Assembly (NCBI GenBank): GCA_029931535.1
Contig: JAQPZY010001536.1
Location: 2,425,001 to 2,489,000, forward strand
DNA: 64,000 bases
From: Margaritifera margaritifera
Taxonomy: Eukaryota; Mollusca; Bivalvia; Unionida; Margaritiferidae
Reading direction: 5' to 3'
Under the pieces are notes generated by a model. It saw nothing but the letters and a program-made list of their open reading frames with translations, ran no database searches and had not been told where the DNA came from. A program made the translations under genes and the position numbers. Positions 41,040-50,426 of the stretch are shown one piece after another; position 1 is the first letter of the stretch; every line of letters begins with the position of its first letter.

Positions 41040-41465
41040 TTAACTTCTTAGGGGTGAAGTAGCAGCAGTAGTGATAGCAGCAGCTCCTCCAGCAGGGCGG
41101 CCACGTTTAGCAATGGGTCTCACAGCTTTAAGGTAGGCAGGTCTCTTTCGGGTGAAAGAGAAGGCAAATTCTTCACAGTCAATCTTGCAACTTACTTCGC
41201 CGTCAGGTAGTTTGTTAGACTGCATAAGTTGCTGTTGCTGTTGCTGTTGCTGTTGTCTTTGCTGCTGTTGCTGTAGTCGTTGTCCCATCTCCCATTCTGT
41301 TCTTTCCCGAAGTATTTCTTCTCTCAGGACCTCTTCTACTAGATCATGCGCCATTTGAATGAACGTCATCGTCTTTCTCTCCGGCTGGGTTTCCATCAAA
41401 TGATTCTTCACCCTCATAATGTTTACCATAGCTTCATTCAGCTTTGTAATCTTGGTTACTGCCAT
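41040..41465 (-). CDS. Polinton Gln-rich protein with AT-hook-like C-terminus
   Basis: 141 codons from ATG 41,465 (the frame is open further up, but only to a TTG). An N-terminal helical region is rich in Glu/Met, a poly-Gln tract follows (encoded by CAG/CAA repeats, about 41,230-41,280), and the C-terminus has AKRGRPAGG, the GRP core of an AT-hook. TATA box CATATAAAG (minus, 41,541-41,549) about 75 bases upstream and CGTCCGCGC at 41,554-41,562; histone-type stem-loop 31 bases after the stop. DNA or chromatin binding is an inference from the AT-hook-like motif only. Confidence 0.7.
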   Translation of the reverse strand: MAVTKITKLNEAMVNIMRVKNHLMETQPERKTMTFIQMAHDLVEEVLREEILRERTEWEMGQRLQQQQQRQQQQQQQQQLMQSNKLPDGEVSCKIDCEEFAFSFTRKRPAYLKAVRPIAKRGRPAGGAAAITTAATSPLRS

Positions 41466-41540
41466 CTTCTTCTTCTTCTTTTGGAACTGTTGAGATCTTG
41501 ACGAGTCAACGAGAATGACTACATTGGCCAACGCACCGCT

Positions 41541-41562
41541 TTATATGCTTAACGCGCGGACG
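41541..41562 (-). promoter_or_regulatory. TATA box with CGTCCGCGC upstream motif
   Basis: Minus strand: CGTCCGCGC then GCATATAAAGCGGTG. The plus-strand terminal gene has the same arrangement at 58,877-58,905 (GCATATAAAGAGGTG), so the module is shared by genes at opposite ends of the element. Confidence 0.8.
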
Positions 41563-41785
41563 CGATGGAAAAGATGGTAGGGTTTCAGATCGACAGTGAG
41601 ATCACAGTTAGAGGAAAGAGGATAGTTTTTTTTAGATCGATAGAAAGAAAGAGAGAACATAATTATTTTTTTCAAATTCAATAAAAAAAACCACACAACA
41701 TCATTTTTTTTCAACAATAACCATTTTTTTAATCAACAATAACCATTCTAACATAAAAATACTAACAATTCAACAAGAAAATTTT
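41563..41785. other. AT-rich spacer between late array and terminal genes
   Basis: A/T runs and ATAACCATT repeats; no coding sequence. It should hold the 3' end of the minus-strand array, but no clear polyadenylation signal is assigned. Confidence 0.5.
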
Positions 41786-42352
41786 TTAAACAGGAACATA
41801 TTTACAAGGTTGACAACGTTGGGGTGGTAAACTAAACCTCCACCGTTCTACATCTACATCATTCTGATTGACATTACGCTTGTGAGCTAAAGACAAGAGA
41901 TAACCATAATCTTCACAAAACCATCTTTGTACTTTAGCATCATTTCTAGCATAGTCACTATTAAACCAAGTCAGTAAATGTTCTAAGGAATATCCAAGAC
42001 TGCGGTGATGAAGAAAATGTACACAATATTGTCCACACACCATGGAATCCGATCCTTGTAATCGAACATTATTGAATCGAGTCGAGACGGCATTTCTTCT
42101 CATAAAGTCTATGATGTCGTCTTCCAAAGGAGGTAATCCATAAGAATTAAAATATTCCACACAGTGAGCGTTGGGAAAGTACACGGCAACCCAATGGGTT
42201 CCTGGTAGATGACTGTCGTCGGTATTGATGATATAGGCATGAACATCTTTCGGTTTACGATGAGGTAGTTCATCTTTAGCACATACCAGAGGATTCCAAG
42301 AAGAAGTGTAGGAACTACGAGTCAATAGGTAATAAAGTTCTATGGTATCCAT
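41786..42352 (-). CDS. PRO: Adenovirus-type cysteine protease (C5/Ulp1-like) of Polinton
   Basis: 188 codons from ATG 42,352. Catalytic landmarks: His53 in GTHWVAVYF, Asn69 in EYFNSYG at the acidic-residue position, Gln/Cys in VCGQYCVHFLHH (Cys110). In adenain it matures capsid proteins, and the same role is expected here because major and minor capsid genes share the array. The usual Polinton residue at position 69 is Asp; Asn is known as the third residue in a related large-DNA-virus protease, so activity is possible. Frame intact. Confidence 0.92.
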   Translation of the reverse strand: MDTIELYYLLTRSSYTSSWNPLVCAKDELPHRKPKDVHAYIINTDDSHLPGTHWVAVYFPNAHCVEYFNSYGLPPLEDDIIDFMRRNAVSTRFNNVRLQGSDSMVCGQYCVHFLHHRSLGYSLEHLLTWFNSDYARNDAKVQRWFCEDYGYLLSLAHKRNVNQNDVDVERWRFSLPPQRCQPCKYVPV

Positions 42353-42382
42353 TTTTTTCTTTCTTCTTCAATTTTTTTGTCT

Positions 42383-42985
42383 TCAATGGAAAAAATAGAT
42401 CACCAATTCACACCTGACTTTATGCTTGAATTGATCTGTCTTGTAATTCCACGAATATTCACGTCGGATAGGCTCTGCACTCTGTTCAATGAGTCCTTCG
42501 ATACGTCTGATCTCCAGAAGAGTAAGTGGAGGAGAAGAATAATTCTGCAAGACTTTATACCACTGTTTCAACACGTGTTCATCTGAGATTTGTGACCAGG
42601 CCGTTTCCAAATAGTTATCCAATTGTTCTTCGCCTGTCAACATCATACATTGGTCGTGTTGTATCTGACTGGGATGATCGTTTTGACATCCATAACAATT
42701 TTCTTTAATCAGACTGTTAATTATTGGACTCAATTCCTGAGCATAACAGCACACTAACTGTTTTTCTTGTTCTGGCCATCGACAAGCCATAAATCCAGTA
42801 AACTTTGGAACTGAATTGTTTTCTTCTTCTTCTTCTTCTTCTTCTTCTTCTTCTTCTTCTTCTTCTATTCGAGGTACTGAATGAATGACTTCGTCATCAT
42901 CATCATCCTTTATGGTAGTTTGTGACTGTTGAATCACTTCACAAAATCCCTCATCTATCTCCATAGGTTCTTCTTCGTGCTGCAT
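42383..42985 (-). CDS. Polinton conserved acidic protein of unknown function
   Basis: 200 codons from ATG 42,985. An acidic N-terminal third with a poly-Asp run and a long poly-Glu run (GAA repeats, 42,819-42,867) is followed by a globular half with a Cys/His cluster, NCYGCQNDHPSQIQHDQC. Cys-x2-Cys then His motifs of this style occur in a protein often found near the capsid genes of Polintons. It lies 30 bases upstream of the protease gene and follows the major capsid gene. Function unknown. Confidence 0.8.
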   Translation of the reverse strand: MQHEEEPMEIDEGFCEVIQQSQTTIKDDDDDEVIHSVPRIEEEEEEEEEEEEEEENNSVPKFTGFMACRWPEQEKQLVCCYAQELSPIINSLIKENCYGCQNDHPSQIQHDQCMMLTGEEQLDNYLETAWSQISDEHVLKQWYKVLQNYSSPPLTLLEIRRIEGLIEQSAEPIRREYSWNYKTDQFKHKVRCELVIYFFH

Positions 42986-43001
42986 CTTTTTTTCTTTTCT
43001 T

Positions 43002-44318
43002 CTAATAGTCTTGAATTACTTCTCTTAAACTGTTGATCTCTAGAGTGTTATCAAATTTTGCATACAAGACGACGTTCACTGTCTCAGGTAGAGGAGCTGT
43101 AAACTGAAGTTCCACTCGAAGGGGGCCTGATTTTATAGGGTGGAAATGTCCTTCATCGCTGCCTTGGTCCGGAGTGAAATCAAATCCCCACAAGGCATAC
43201 CCTCCTGCATAATTCTCGTACGAAATGCCGTGGCTGGTGTTGGTGCCGAACTGGCCTGTGGCTTCAAACAGGGTCAAGTAAGATCGTAAGTAATTTTTTG
43301 CGTTGACGCTAAAGTCAGGTTCAAAAGGTCTGGTACACAAGGTCTTGCCATCTCGACTGACTTCTATCTTGGAGACGTTAAAGTGCTGAAAGTTGAACGG
43401 ATTTTCGTTGTTGACTCCATTGAAGGCTGCATTTCTAACCATACCAATCAGCAAACGTTTGGGGAGCTGTCCTTGGAAGATGTGATCTTCGACTATGGAT
43501 CGGAGTCCAGAGGCCACAGTAAAGGTTTTCACTTCCACGCGTCGCACAGGATACTTGGCAGTGGTTCTGCTCAAGGCTTGACTGATGTCATTGGCTACTC
43601 TTGGTAAGACTTCTACACGTCGCACGTAAAGTTTGGCTTCTTGGATGATGGTTTTCCACTCGTTGGCATTAGCCATCAAATGGAAAGCGGCACTGCTTCG
43701 ATTCAGTCTCAGGCGTACATCTACTCCGTTCAACAAATACTTGTCTTGCAACCACATGTCCAAATGCAAACGATCATAAAGTTCTAAAGGGCGTCTGATT
43801 TTCTTTCGACGGTCGTTAAATCCCACATTGTGAGGATCGTCATCTGCAGTCACCGCTGTATCGTTGAACTTTTCCGAGGTGTCAGGTTTCCAGACCACCG
43901 AAGCATCCAGATGAGTGCTCTTGGCTTCTTTTCCGTACGTCAAGAGATTTTCCAAATAAGCACGGTAAGGGTAAGTATCCAAACTGCTGCTGATCAGTTT
44001 GTTATTCAAGTACAAATCTACTCCGCTGAACAAGGAATGCATGAAATTATTCACGGGAGCCACTCTGGAATCGTCCGCAGGAAGGGAATTGTCATTCGTA
44101 TTGCTCACTTTGAGTTTCAGGTACAAGTAACTGCTATTCAGATCGATGTAATCTTCGGTTTGTCCTTTGATTTCAAATTCGATAGGAGCTGAATCCGTCA
44201 AAGACGATACAGGATGAAATTCCACCCATTGGGATTCTTGCATCGTCATCATGGTAGGGGGCATAGAAAACAGATCCAGTTCTGATTTGTTACATTCGCA
44301 AGAATCTCGATGCATCAT
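43002..44318 (-). CDS. MCP: Polinton major capsid protein (double jelly-roll)
   Basis: About 438 codons from ATG 44,318; a longer frame to 44,342 would need TTG. Recognisable MCP features: the N-terminal SQWVEFHPVSSLTDSAPIEF and SSYLYLKLKV, GVDLYLNNKLI with an YPYRAYLENLLTYG loop, and a C-terminal segment with NYAGGYALWGFDF and LRVELQF. The animal Polinton homologue is commonly annotated as an uncharacterised F54H12.2-like protein. It would form the hexon-like capsid shell. The frame is intact and starts 13 bases after the end of the extended pVI/pX-like frame. Confidence 0.93.
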   Translation of the reverse strand: MMHRDSCECNKSELDLFSMPPTMMTMQESQWVEFHPVSSLTDSAPIEFEIKGQTEDYIDLNSSYLYLKLKVSNTNDNSLPADDSRVAPVNNFMHSLFSGVDLYLNNKLISSSLDTYPYRAYLENLLTYGKEAKSTHLDASVVWKPDTSEKFNDTAVTADDDPHNVGFNDRRKKIRRPLELYDRLHLDMWLQDKYLLNGVDVRLRLNRSSAAFHLMANANEWKTIIQEAKLYVRRVEVLPRVANDISQALSRTTAKYPVRRVEVKTFTVASGLRSIVEDHIFQGQLPKRLLIGMVRNAAFNGVNNENPFNFQHFNVSKIEVSRDGKTLCTRPFEPDFSVNAKNYLRSYLTLFEATGQFGTNTSHGISYENYAGGYALWGFDFTPDQGSDEGHFHPIKSGPLRVELQFTAPLPETVNVVLYAKFDNTLEINSLREVIQDY

Positions 44319-44331
44319 TTTCAATGGTTTT

Positions 44332-44775
44332 TTAATAATCAAACACGTCTAATTCTCTGACGGCTCTTTTTGTTTTCTTATTAATTTTTGAACTGGCGTG
44401 TGGTCTTTTATAAACTTTGAAAGGATTTCGATGTCGTCATCGTCTCTTTCTACCTTGTCCTTGCTGTGAAGTAATGCCAGAGCCTGAAGCGTGAAGCGTA
44501 TTTATAGGATTTTCTCGGAGACCTAAAAGATCTTTACCAGTGTTCATCAACACATTTTTGCCTGCTCTCATAAAGGCTTCTTTTGGATTTTGTTTGTCGA
44601 TGAGGACATTTTGCAAAAATTCTTTTCCTTGCGTCAAAGCAGCATCTTTTAAGGCATGAAATCCTCGAGTCACCATCGGTTTCAAAATAGGAGCTACCGT
44701 CCTAAATGCCGATTTTAACATATCTCCTAAACCATGTCCTCGTTGTCGAGTCACTCCTCGGTACACTGGATACAT
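44332..44775 (-). pseudogene. Small basic virion-type protein (adenovirus pVI/pX-like), premature TGA
   Basis: Frame from ATG 44,775 with an N-terminal YRGVTRQRGHGLGDML segment, a helical middle (amphipathic, FHALKDAALTQGKEFLQNVL) and a basic tail. A TGA at 44,437-44,439 stops the frame after RKRR, but the same frame continues with another 34 codons of basic residues to TAA at 44,332-44,334, 13 bases before the MCP start. In Polintons this gene sits between minor and major capsid genes and probably makes an internal capsid protein processed by the protease. The TGA fits CGA decay; it removes only the tail, so a shorter product is possible. Confidence 0.75.
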
Positions 44776-44806
44776 TTTTTTTTGGGGGGGGGGATGTTAC
44801 AAGACG

Positions 44807-45829
44807 TTAGAGAACTTGTTTTTTTCGAAAATGTAGTTTCACCGTGACTTTTCCTTGGTCAATGAATGGTACATCTTGTCCTAAATCTCCTTTTATAGTA
44901 ATGTTGACACTGTCAAAATACGATTTACTGACTGGAAGATAATGAGGGTGTACAAATTCACGGTGAACGTGAAACGTGTTTCCACCTTCTTCGTACGCAC
45001 CAGCAGCAGTATCCACTTTGAAAGGAATGACTCTCAGTAAGGGAGCAGATGTGTGTCCCACCACGTTGTACTCTACCACATCGGAGTACACAAACATTAA
45101 ATTCAGTCCCATGTTCAATTCCAAAGGGTGTTTAAAAGCATCTGCGGATTCTATGTTAGTTGAGATTTTTCGATTGGTATACTTTTTATTTCCACCCAAA
45201 ATGGCATACAATCCAGGAGAAAATTCGATGGTCATGAATCTTCTCTCCTCGGAGGCTATGTTTCTTTCTTTAGCAGTTTTGTCGTCAATGTATTCATTAG
45301 TAGCTTTATCCATCATAGCAAATTCTATGTGGAAACGGCGTGCCACCTCATTTAAACCGATTTGTACAAGTTTGTTGTTACGAGTTAAGGCTTTGCTAAA
45401 TTGCTTGTCAATGGTGGACTCAATGGTGTCCCACAAATGTCGGCTACTTAAATAATACCCCGTAGGAATTCTCAATGTATAGTGCCCAAAGACCCTTTTG
45501 TCAGAATCTTTTTGTGGATCTGAAAACTTTTTGAATGCTCCCTTCATGTCTGGATTATTTTTGTCTCCTTCCCAGATTTTAGGATCGTTTTTTTCTAATT
45601 CATCTTGTATCCTTTTGTTCAAGATTTCCACAATGATAGTGTTTTGACCTTTGTTGATGTTCATGATTTGCGTAGGATGAATGATTTCTACCAATCCTAC
45701 TTCCCAATGAGCATCGTGATCCAATTGAATAGACTGAGGTAATTTGGTCGTGAAACAACATAACCTGTTGTTGGGAAACACATTCATGGAACTGTCACTG
45801 GGTAACGTTAAATAAAATTGGTCATTCAT
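44807..45829 (-). CDS. mCP: Polinton minor capsid (penton-like) protein
   Basis: 340 codons from ATG 45,829. The N-terminus, FYLTLPSDSSMNVFPNN and FTTKLPQSIQLDHD, followed by WEVGLVEIIHP, is characteristic of the Polinton penton-like single jelly-roll protein. Expected at capsid vertices. The start codon overlaps the stop of the upstream membrane-protein frame (ATGA). Frame intact. Confidence 0.9.
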   Translation of the reverse strand: MNDQFYLTLPSDSSMNVFPNNRLCCFTTKLPQSIQLDHDAHWEVGLVEIIHPTQIMNINKGQNTIIVEILNKRIQDELEKNDPKIWEGDKNNPDMKGAFKKFSDPQKDSDKRVFGHYTLRIPTGYYLSSRHLWDTIESTIDKQFSKALTRNNKLVQIGLNEVARRFHIEFAMMDKATNEYIDDKTAKERNIASEERRFMTIEFSPGLYAILGGNKKYTNRKISTNIESADAFKHPLELNMGLNLMFVYSDVVEYNVVGHTSAPLLRVIPFKVDTAAGAYEEGGNTFHVHREFVHPHYLPVSKSYFDSVNITIKGDLGQDVPFIDQGKVTVKLHFRKKQVL

Positions 45830-46269
45830 AGTTCCAAAGTGGTTCTGGTGTCCGAGGAGTCACTCAAGTGGACAGAAGAATGATGTTCAAAAGGTTCCAA
45901 AAGAGGACTGGTATTTTGGTGGTGGTGGTGACTGGAAGAAGAAGAAGGTGGACTGGCGTTGCTCGTACTCCCCTGGTGGTGACTGTTTTCTGTTGTCGTC
46001 GTAAATTTCAAAGAGGGATTAGGTAAAAGATAACCGATGCAACTGCTAAGTAAAATGGTCCACAATTGTTTGTCTCCTTGTTGCAAACTCAAATTGGTAA
46101 TAGCTGCGGCGATGACACAATACACTACAAAAACTTGGCAGAAAAAGACGATTTGAGTTTTAGGCACACGTTCTCCGCACTACACCCAAAGCGGTTGTTT
46201 TTGTAATTCTTGAAGAGAAGAACTCTGCGAAGGAGTCGTTGAAGTCGTGGTTGCTGTGTTGAATGGCAT
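45826..46269 (-). pseudogene. Small Polinton membrane protein with premature TAG
   Basis: Frame from ATG 46,269, interrupted at codon 30 by TAG (46,180-46,182) and open again to 45,826. After the stop come VFFCQVFVVYCVIAAAITNL (a transmembrane segment) and QLWTILLSSCIGYLLPNP, which is conserved in a short Polinton protein placed between integrase and minor capsid. The C-terminal half is Ser/His-rich. There is no ATG between the TAG and the membrane segment. Role unknown; virion membrane association is only a guess. Confidence 0.75.
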
Positions 46270-46278
46270 GTTGTTGAG

Positions 46279-47412
46279 TTACTTCTTTTTCTTTTTATAG
46301 TCGACGACTTGAGAAGCAGCAATCCAAGAATCAAAACTAGGAGGATATCCTTTCCAACGTACTTTGACTTCTTCTACTCGTCGTTTGCCTACTTTGCGTG
46401 TTCTTTGTTCGAGAATGCTTTCGATGTCGTACAAGGCGTCTTCTTTTTTGGTCACTCGTTGTAAATCAGGCAAGTAAAATGTTCCTTTGAGTACTTCACC
46501 TTGCATGTCTTCCAATTTATAGACGGGAGGATCACGACCACGGACGGGGGTAGTAACACGAAACAATTCGGTAGTCCAGTTGGGTAAATAACCTTTATCA
46601 AAAGTACGTTTGGTTTTTCCGATGCGAACCCAATCTCCCGTCTTTAACTCCAACAAGGGTGTCTTCTTTTTTTCTTCTGGGGTGAACCAAATAATTTATC
46701 AAACACGGTCACTTCGTTTTCAGGGCTGACCTCTTCGGAGGCACATCCGATGCTACAATGGTACGATTGATTGTACGCTTTAACCAAACGGGGTAACACG
46801 TCGATGTACTTGAGAGTATGTTGATGTGTAAAATATTTCCACATGCGTTCTTTCAAAGTTCTTTGAAAACGTTCCACGATACTGGCTTTGGTTTCAGGAT
46901 TTTCGGTAGTAAAAAAATGAATTTGTCTTTGTTTCAATTCTTTTTGAAAAGCTTGATTTAGAAATTCGGTGCCTTTGTCAGTTTGCCATCGTAAAGGTTG
47001 ACGTCCACTTTGTTTCAAGATCAATTTTAAGGCCCGTACCAATTCGGTACTGCTTTTAGAGGTCAAAGGCACGACCCTAGCAAATTTGGAATTCACGTCG
47101 ATGACACAAAACAAATATTTGTGACCACGATTGTAAGTGGCTAAATGAGAGACGTCGGCTAAATCGGCTTGCCATTGATGATCGATGCCTTCCACTTGAG
47201 TTGTACTTCTAGAAAATTTACGTCGAATGGGTTTGTGTAACGTGTACGTCGATTGTTCTTGTAACCATTGTCGTACTTCGGGTAAACGTACACTTTTCAA
47301 TTTACTTTTAGCAGCTCGATATAATTTTTGAACTCCTCCGTAACCAGCAGAATGGCCAGGAATGTAATAAATGCTAGCTAACAGTTTCTCCTTGATTCCC
47401 TCAAGAATAAGT
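46279..47412 (-). pseudogene. INT: Polinton integrase (retroviral DDE type, chromodomain), frameshifted
   Basis: The first frame (47,412 to 46,644) has an N-terminal PGHSAGYGGVQKLYRAAK segment and the DDE core: QADLADVS, QTDKGTEF and ETKASIVERF, with about 34 residues between the second Asp and Glu. A slip in an A-rich run near 46,665-46,680 moves the rest to another frame (46,656-46,279), which holds the C-terminal beta domain (KTGDWVRI) and a chromodomain (YDIESILEQR...VRWKGYP, W, SFDSW). No ATG opens the first frame after an upstream TGA at 47,413. The enzyme would have catalysed the 6-bp staggered insertion; this copy is broken. Confidence 0.92.
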
Positions 47413-47415
47413 CAA

Positions 47416-48033
47416 CTAAGTACCAATACCCTTTTCTTCGTGAGGAATCTTTTTGGATTGTTCACGTGTCCGACGTGCCACTGGTGTAAAGGTGGATGTG
47501 GATTGAACAGGGGTTATCGGTTCTGTTTTGACTTCTGTCTTCACTTCTTTCTCTTTCTTTTCTGAGGGTAATGATGTAGACAACATCTTTTTCATCCAAC
47601 TAGGTGTGGCTAGCTTTTTTTTCTTTTTAAGAGTAGGTGGAGTTGGTAATTCTTCTTCTTCTTCTTCTTCTTCTTCTTCTTCTTCTTCTTCTTCTTCTTC
47701 TTTTACGGTCATCCCTGTGCCGGTGTTATTTTTAGTAGTCACTTTAGGTTCGCTTTTCATCAGGGCTTTGAAATCTCTCAGAGTGGGTGGAGCTGTTTCG
47801 TCGACTGCTTTTTGGCGAAAGAGTTGTAGACGTTGTAAAAGTTGACCGTACCGTTGCGATTTTTCTGTTTCTGACAAATTGTTTCGTTCCATCAGGGATT
47901 GTAATTCTTGTTGTAACTGGGACATCTCGTTGAGATTAGGATTGGGTGGTAAACGAGGTATCCGTTGTTCGTTCCAACGATGAAATTTCATCCATCGCTT
48001 GTAAGGTACTAAAGTCAGTTTTCGTCCTTCCAT
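47416..48033 (-). CDS. Polinton conserved protein upstream of integrase, unknown function
   Basis: 206 codons from ATG 48,033. The first 30 residues resemble a short conserved block in this Polinton gene (KLTLVPYKRWMKFHRW), then a helical segment with SETEKSQRYGQLLQRLQLF, a poly-Glu run from GAA repeats (about 47,650-47,701), Lys-rich and Ser/Thr/Pro-rich stretches. Its stop lies a few bases before the integrase frame. Perhaps a nucleic-acid or virion component by its charge pattern; no function is established. Confidence 0.75.
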   Translation of the reverse strand: MEGRKLTLVPYKRWMKFHRWNEQRIPRLPPNPNLNEMSQLQQELQSLMERNNLSETEKSQRYGQLLQRLQLFRQKAVDETAPPTLRDFKALMKSEPKVTTKNNTGTGMTVKEEEEEEEEEEEEEEEEELPTPPTLKKKKKLATPSWMKKMLSTSLPSEKKEKEVKTEVKTEPITPVQSTSTFTPVARRTREQSKKIPHEEKGIGT

Positions 48034-48108
48034 TTCATCCAAAGGTACCAAAAAGGTGTGGTCTTTTCAGAGAAGGGTGGTCCTTTTTATCTTCTTTTTT
48101 TTTTTGGG

Positions 48109-48535
48109 TTATCGCATGACACCTCCTAAAAGCGGTCCAGCAATCGTTCCTAACAAAGGAGCTGCTATTATTTAACAACGGTCCTATCAACATAGGTAGA
48201 AATCCTCCTCGTTGCACCAACATTTTTTTCTTTTGTTGAAGAGGTATTTTCTTTTTTACCATTTGATGAAGAACGTTCCGATGTTTGCCTAATTTTTGTT
48301 TCGGTATCTTGGACAAAGTTACCGTTCCTTTCAAAACGTTCAGACAACATTCACACACGGTATCGATGATTTCTTTAGGGGCTGTTTGAATGAGTTGTTT
48401 TCGCATGGGAGGATTGGATTTGGTTAGGACAGACAAGACATCCCAATGTTTGGCCAGACGAGGTGGAAGTCGTCCTTTTTTGGTGGTTTTACTTTTCTTC
48501 TTTTTTTGGTGGTGGTGTATACGTTTAGGAGTCAT
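48109..48535 (-). pseudogene. Basic Polinton protein with Gly/Leu-rich C-terminus, frameshifted
   Basis: Starts at ATG 48,535 with a His/Lys-rich head. The core runs LAKHWDVLSVLTKS, KEIIDTVCECCLNVLKG, then KKKMLVQRGGFLPMLIGPLL. After GPLL the open frame (to 48,035) loses family character, while the adjacent frame continues the hydrophobic Gly/Leu/Pro tail to TAA at 48,109-48,111, so there is a one-base shift near 48,170. The core aligns well with the neighbouring gene at 48,595-49,546. The family is a recurrent Polinton gene of unknown role, possibly a virion-core or membrane-active peptide. Confidence 0.75.
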
Positions 48536-48594
48536 CTTATTTTAGTAGGGTAGAAAAAACAAGTCTGAAGTCTCTGGCAGGGTACCCTTCTATT

Positions 48595-49546
48595 TTATAC
48601 TGGAACACGTCTCCACTGATTGTCTGCACGACGTACCATCTTCATGACAGGCCTCACTCGACGTTGAGGTGTTTTCAAATGACTAAATCGTCTCAATTCT
48701 TCTTTGGATAAATCCACTAAACTTTGTAACACGCCAGTTCTTTCTTGGACTTTGGTTTTAGGGGACGGTACTTTGTTGGCGGCCGCTGCCATGGCCAAAT
48801 CAGCTGAAGTCGAGGGTCCCGATGGGGTGACTTTCGAAATAGGTTTCCATTTTTGCATCAAATTAGGAAACACTTGTCTTAAGTCTGGTTTGACAGGCAT
48901 CATCGTAAAAGGTGGTGAAGAAGACAAAGATGATGAAGTGGACGCAAAAGGAGACCTCGTCATCATTGGGGACTGTTGTTGTGATGGTGATGGTAATGGT
49001 GGTGATGTTTTGCGGGTGTATGTTTGCGTCCTGGCTGCAGTACCTCTCTTACGGCGGGTGCTAGTGGTGGTGGTGGTAGGTGTTGTTTTCTTCTTCTTGG
49101 CACGACTTTTCTTTTTCATGTAGGTGACTTTCTTCTTCTTTTTCTCGGTGGTCTTTTTCTTCTTTGGACTTTTCTTCTTTTTAGGAGTTTTGGATTTTTT
49201 GGCTTGGGCATTAGGATCCCATTTCAAAAGGGAACGAATCATGACCCCTCCTAAAGAACCACTTCCACCAGGGGTTAAAATGATTTGCTTTTTAGTCCGT
49301 GAATCGATTCTTGGATCGGCTAGTTGTGACAATGCCCCTTTATGTTTTTGAAAAAAAACGTTGAGTTTGATGAGGGATGTGAATGATGCCTTGCAGTAAT
49401 TGACGTGCCGTCAAAGTAAACCATCGTAACACTTCTTTAAGACTCGCTTCTAACAAATGAGCACGGACTTGTGCATTTTTTTCACGACTGATACCATACA
49501 AGGCACGAATCAATTTAGCCGAAGGATGAGCTTGAAAGGAAGTCAT
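48595..49546 (-). pseudogene. Lys-rich Polinton protein, paralogue of its neighbour, frameshifted
   Basis: N-terminal frame from ATG 49,546 to 49,340, then the rest in a second frame (49,332-48,595); they join across a run of eight T (minus strand, about 49,355), a typical slip site. The core matches the 48,109-48,535 protein: AKLIRALYGISREKN, LKEVLRWFTLTARQLLQG, TKKQIILTPGGSGSLGG. It differs by a long Lys-rich (KKKK repeats) and Ser/Thr/Pro-rich C-terminal extension typical of DNA-packing core proteins. Core-protein function is an inference from composition. Confidence 0.75.
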
Positions 49547-49603
49547 CTCGAAAGAGTGTGAGACAGAAATGACGTAGTGACTGTTTTTATAGTTTTTTTT
49601 CTT

Positions 49604-50349
49604 TCAAAAATTGGCTGAAGGGGACGTGTAAATGACAGGACCACCTTCTTCACCCCAAGGGTGAAACAATTGGGCACGAAATCTCAAATAGTCAGGAGTG
49701 GTGGGTTTTAAGTCGATGAGTAAATACTCGTGAGGGGTTTGAGTGGCATCGTCGTACGCATAATTGAGCCAAGGAGCCCCTAACTGTTTGGCTAACACTT
49801 GTACTTGAGATTTGTCTCTGGGGCTTTTAAACAAGACCACGTAATGAGCGTTCAGACTGATGGTCCGATGGGCTTTACTTTGTTGAAATAAATTTTGAGT
49901 AATGTATACAATACTAGCATTACGATGGTGTCCTTTTCGTGTAAACCAAAGTTTAATTTCTTCTTCGTCTTCTCCTAACATGTCATCAAAAATAACTAAA
50001 TGGGTTTGACTCACGTCAGACACGATTCCATCGTCTTCGTGAGGAATACCATCCACAAATGAAATGGTTTCTCCTTGACTTTCTTTCAATAACGTGTAAG
50101 ACGGTTGCCACTCTTTGTAACACCACACGATCAAACGTTTGACAAATTCGGTTTTACCTGAACCACTGGGTCCAGCAATCAACACGTTAAATGGATGGCG
50201 CAGATACAAAGCATTCCAACTTTGACGATCTAACTTTTCGTCAATCACTTTAACCACAGAAGAGGGGAGGTAGACGAGGCAGAAGATGATGATGTAGCCA
50301 TGATTGAGGTAAGAAGATTTTTGAGAAGAAGACAAAAGACCCAAGACAT
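49604..50349 (-). pseudogene. ATP: Polinton packaging ATPase (FtsK/HerA type), frameshift near start
   Basis: The long frame contains Walker A GPSGSGKT (about 50,150-50,173), Walker B LVIFDDM, and ITQNLF, with a C-terminal YLLIDLKPTTPDYLRFR. This is the A32/HerA-like genome-packaging ATPase of Polintons. The long frame lacks an ATG before the Walker motifs (TTG at 50,344). ATG codons at 50,349 and 50,299-50,301 are in a second frame with a Ser-rich start that ends at a TGA near 50,245, so a one-base shift around 50,250 separates the start from the catalytic body. It would pump DNA into capsids if intact. Confidence 0.9.
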
Positions 50350-50426
50350 TTTATACGTTCCATACACGTTTATTTTTTTTATTTTTTAAAAAAAACCCAA
50401 CACAACAAAACATATTTTACAAGTCA

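Noticed and set aside
44976..45455. 159-codon plus-strand frame
   Set aside because: Antisense shadow of the minor capsid gene, with no promoter or family features.
47528..47845. Plus-strand Ser-run frame opposite the integrase-upstream gene
   Set aside because: Antisense of the poly-Glu GAA repeat; the minus-strand gene explains the opening.
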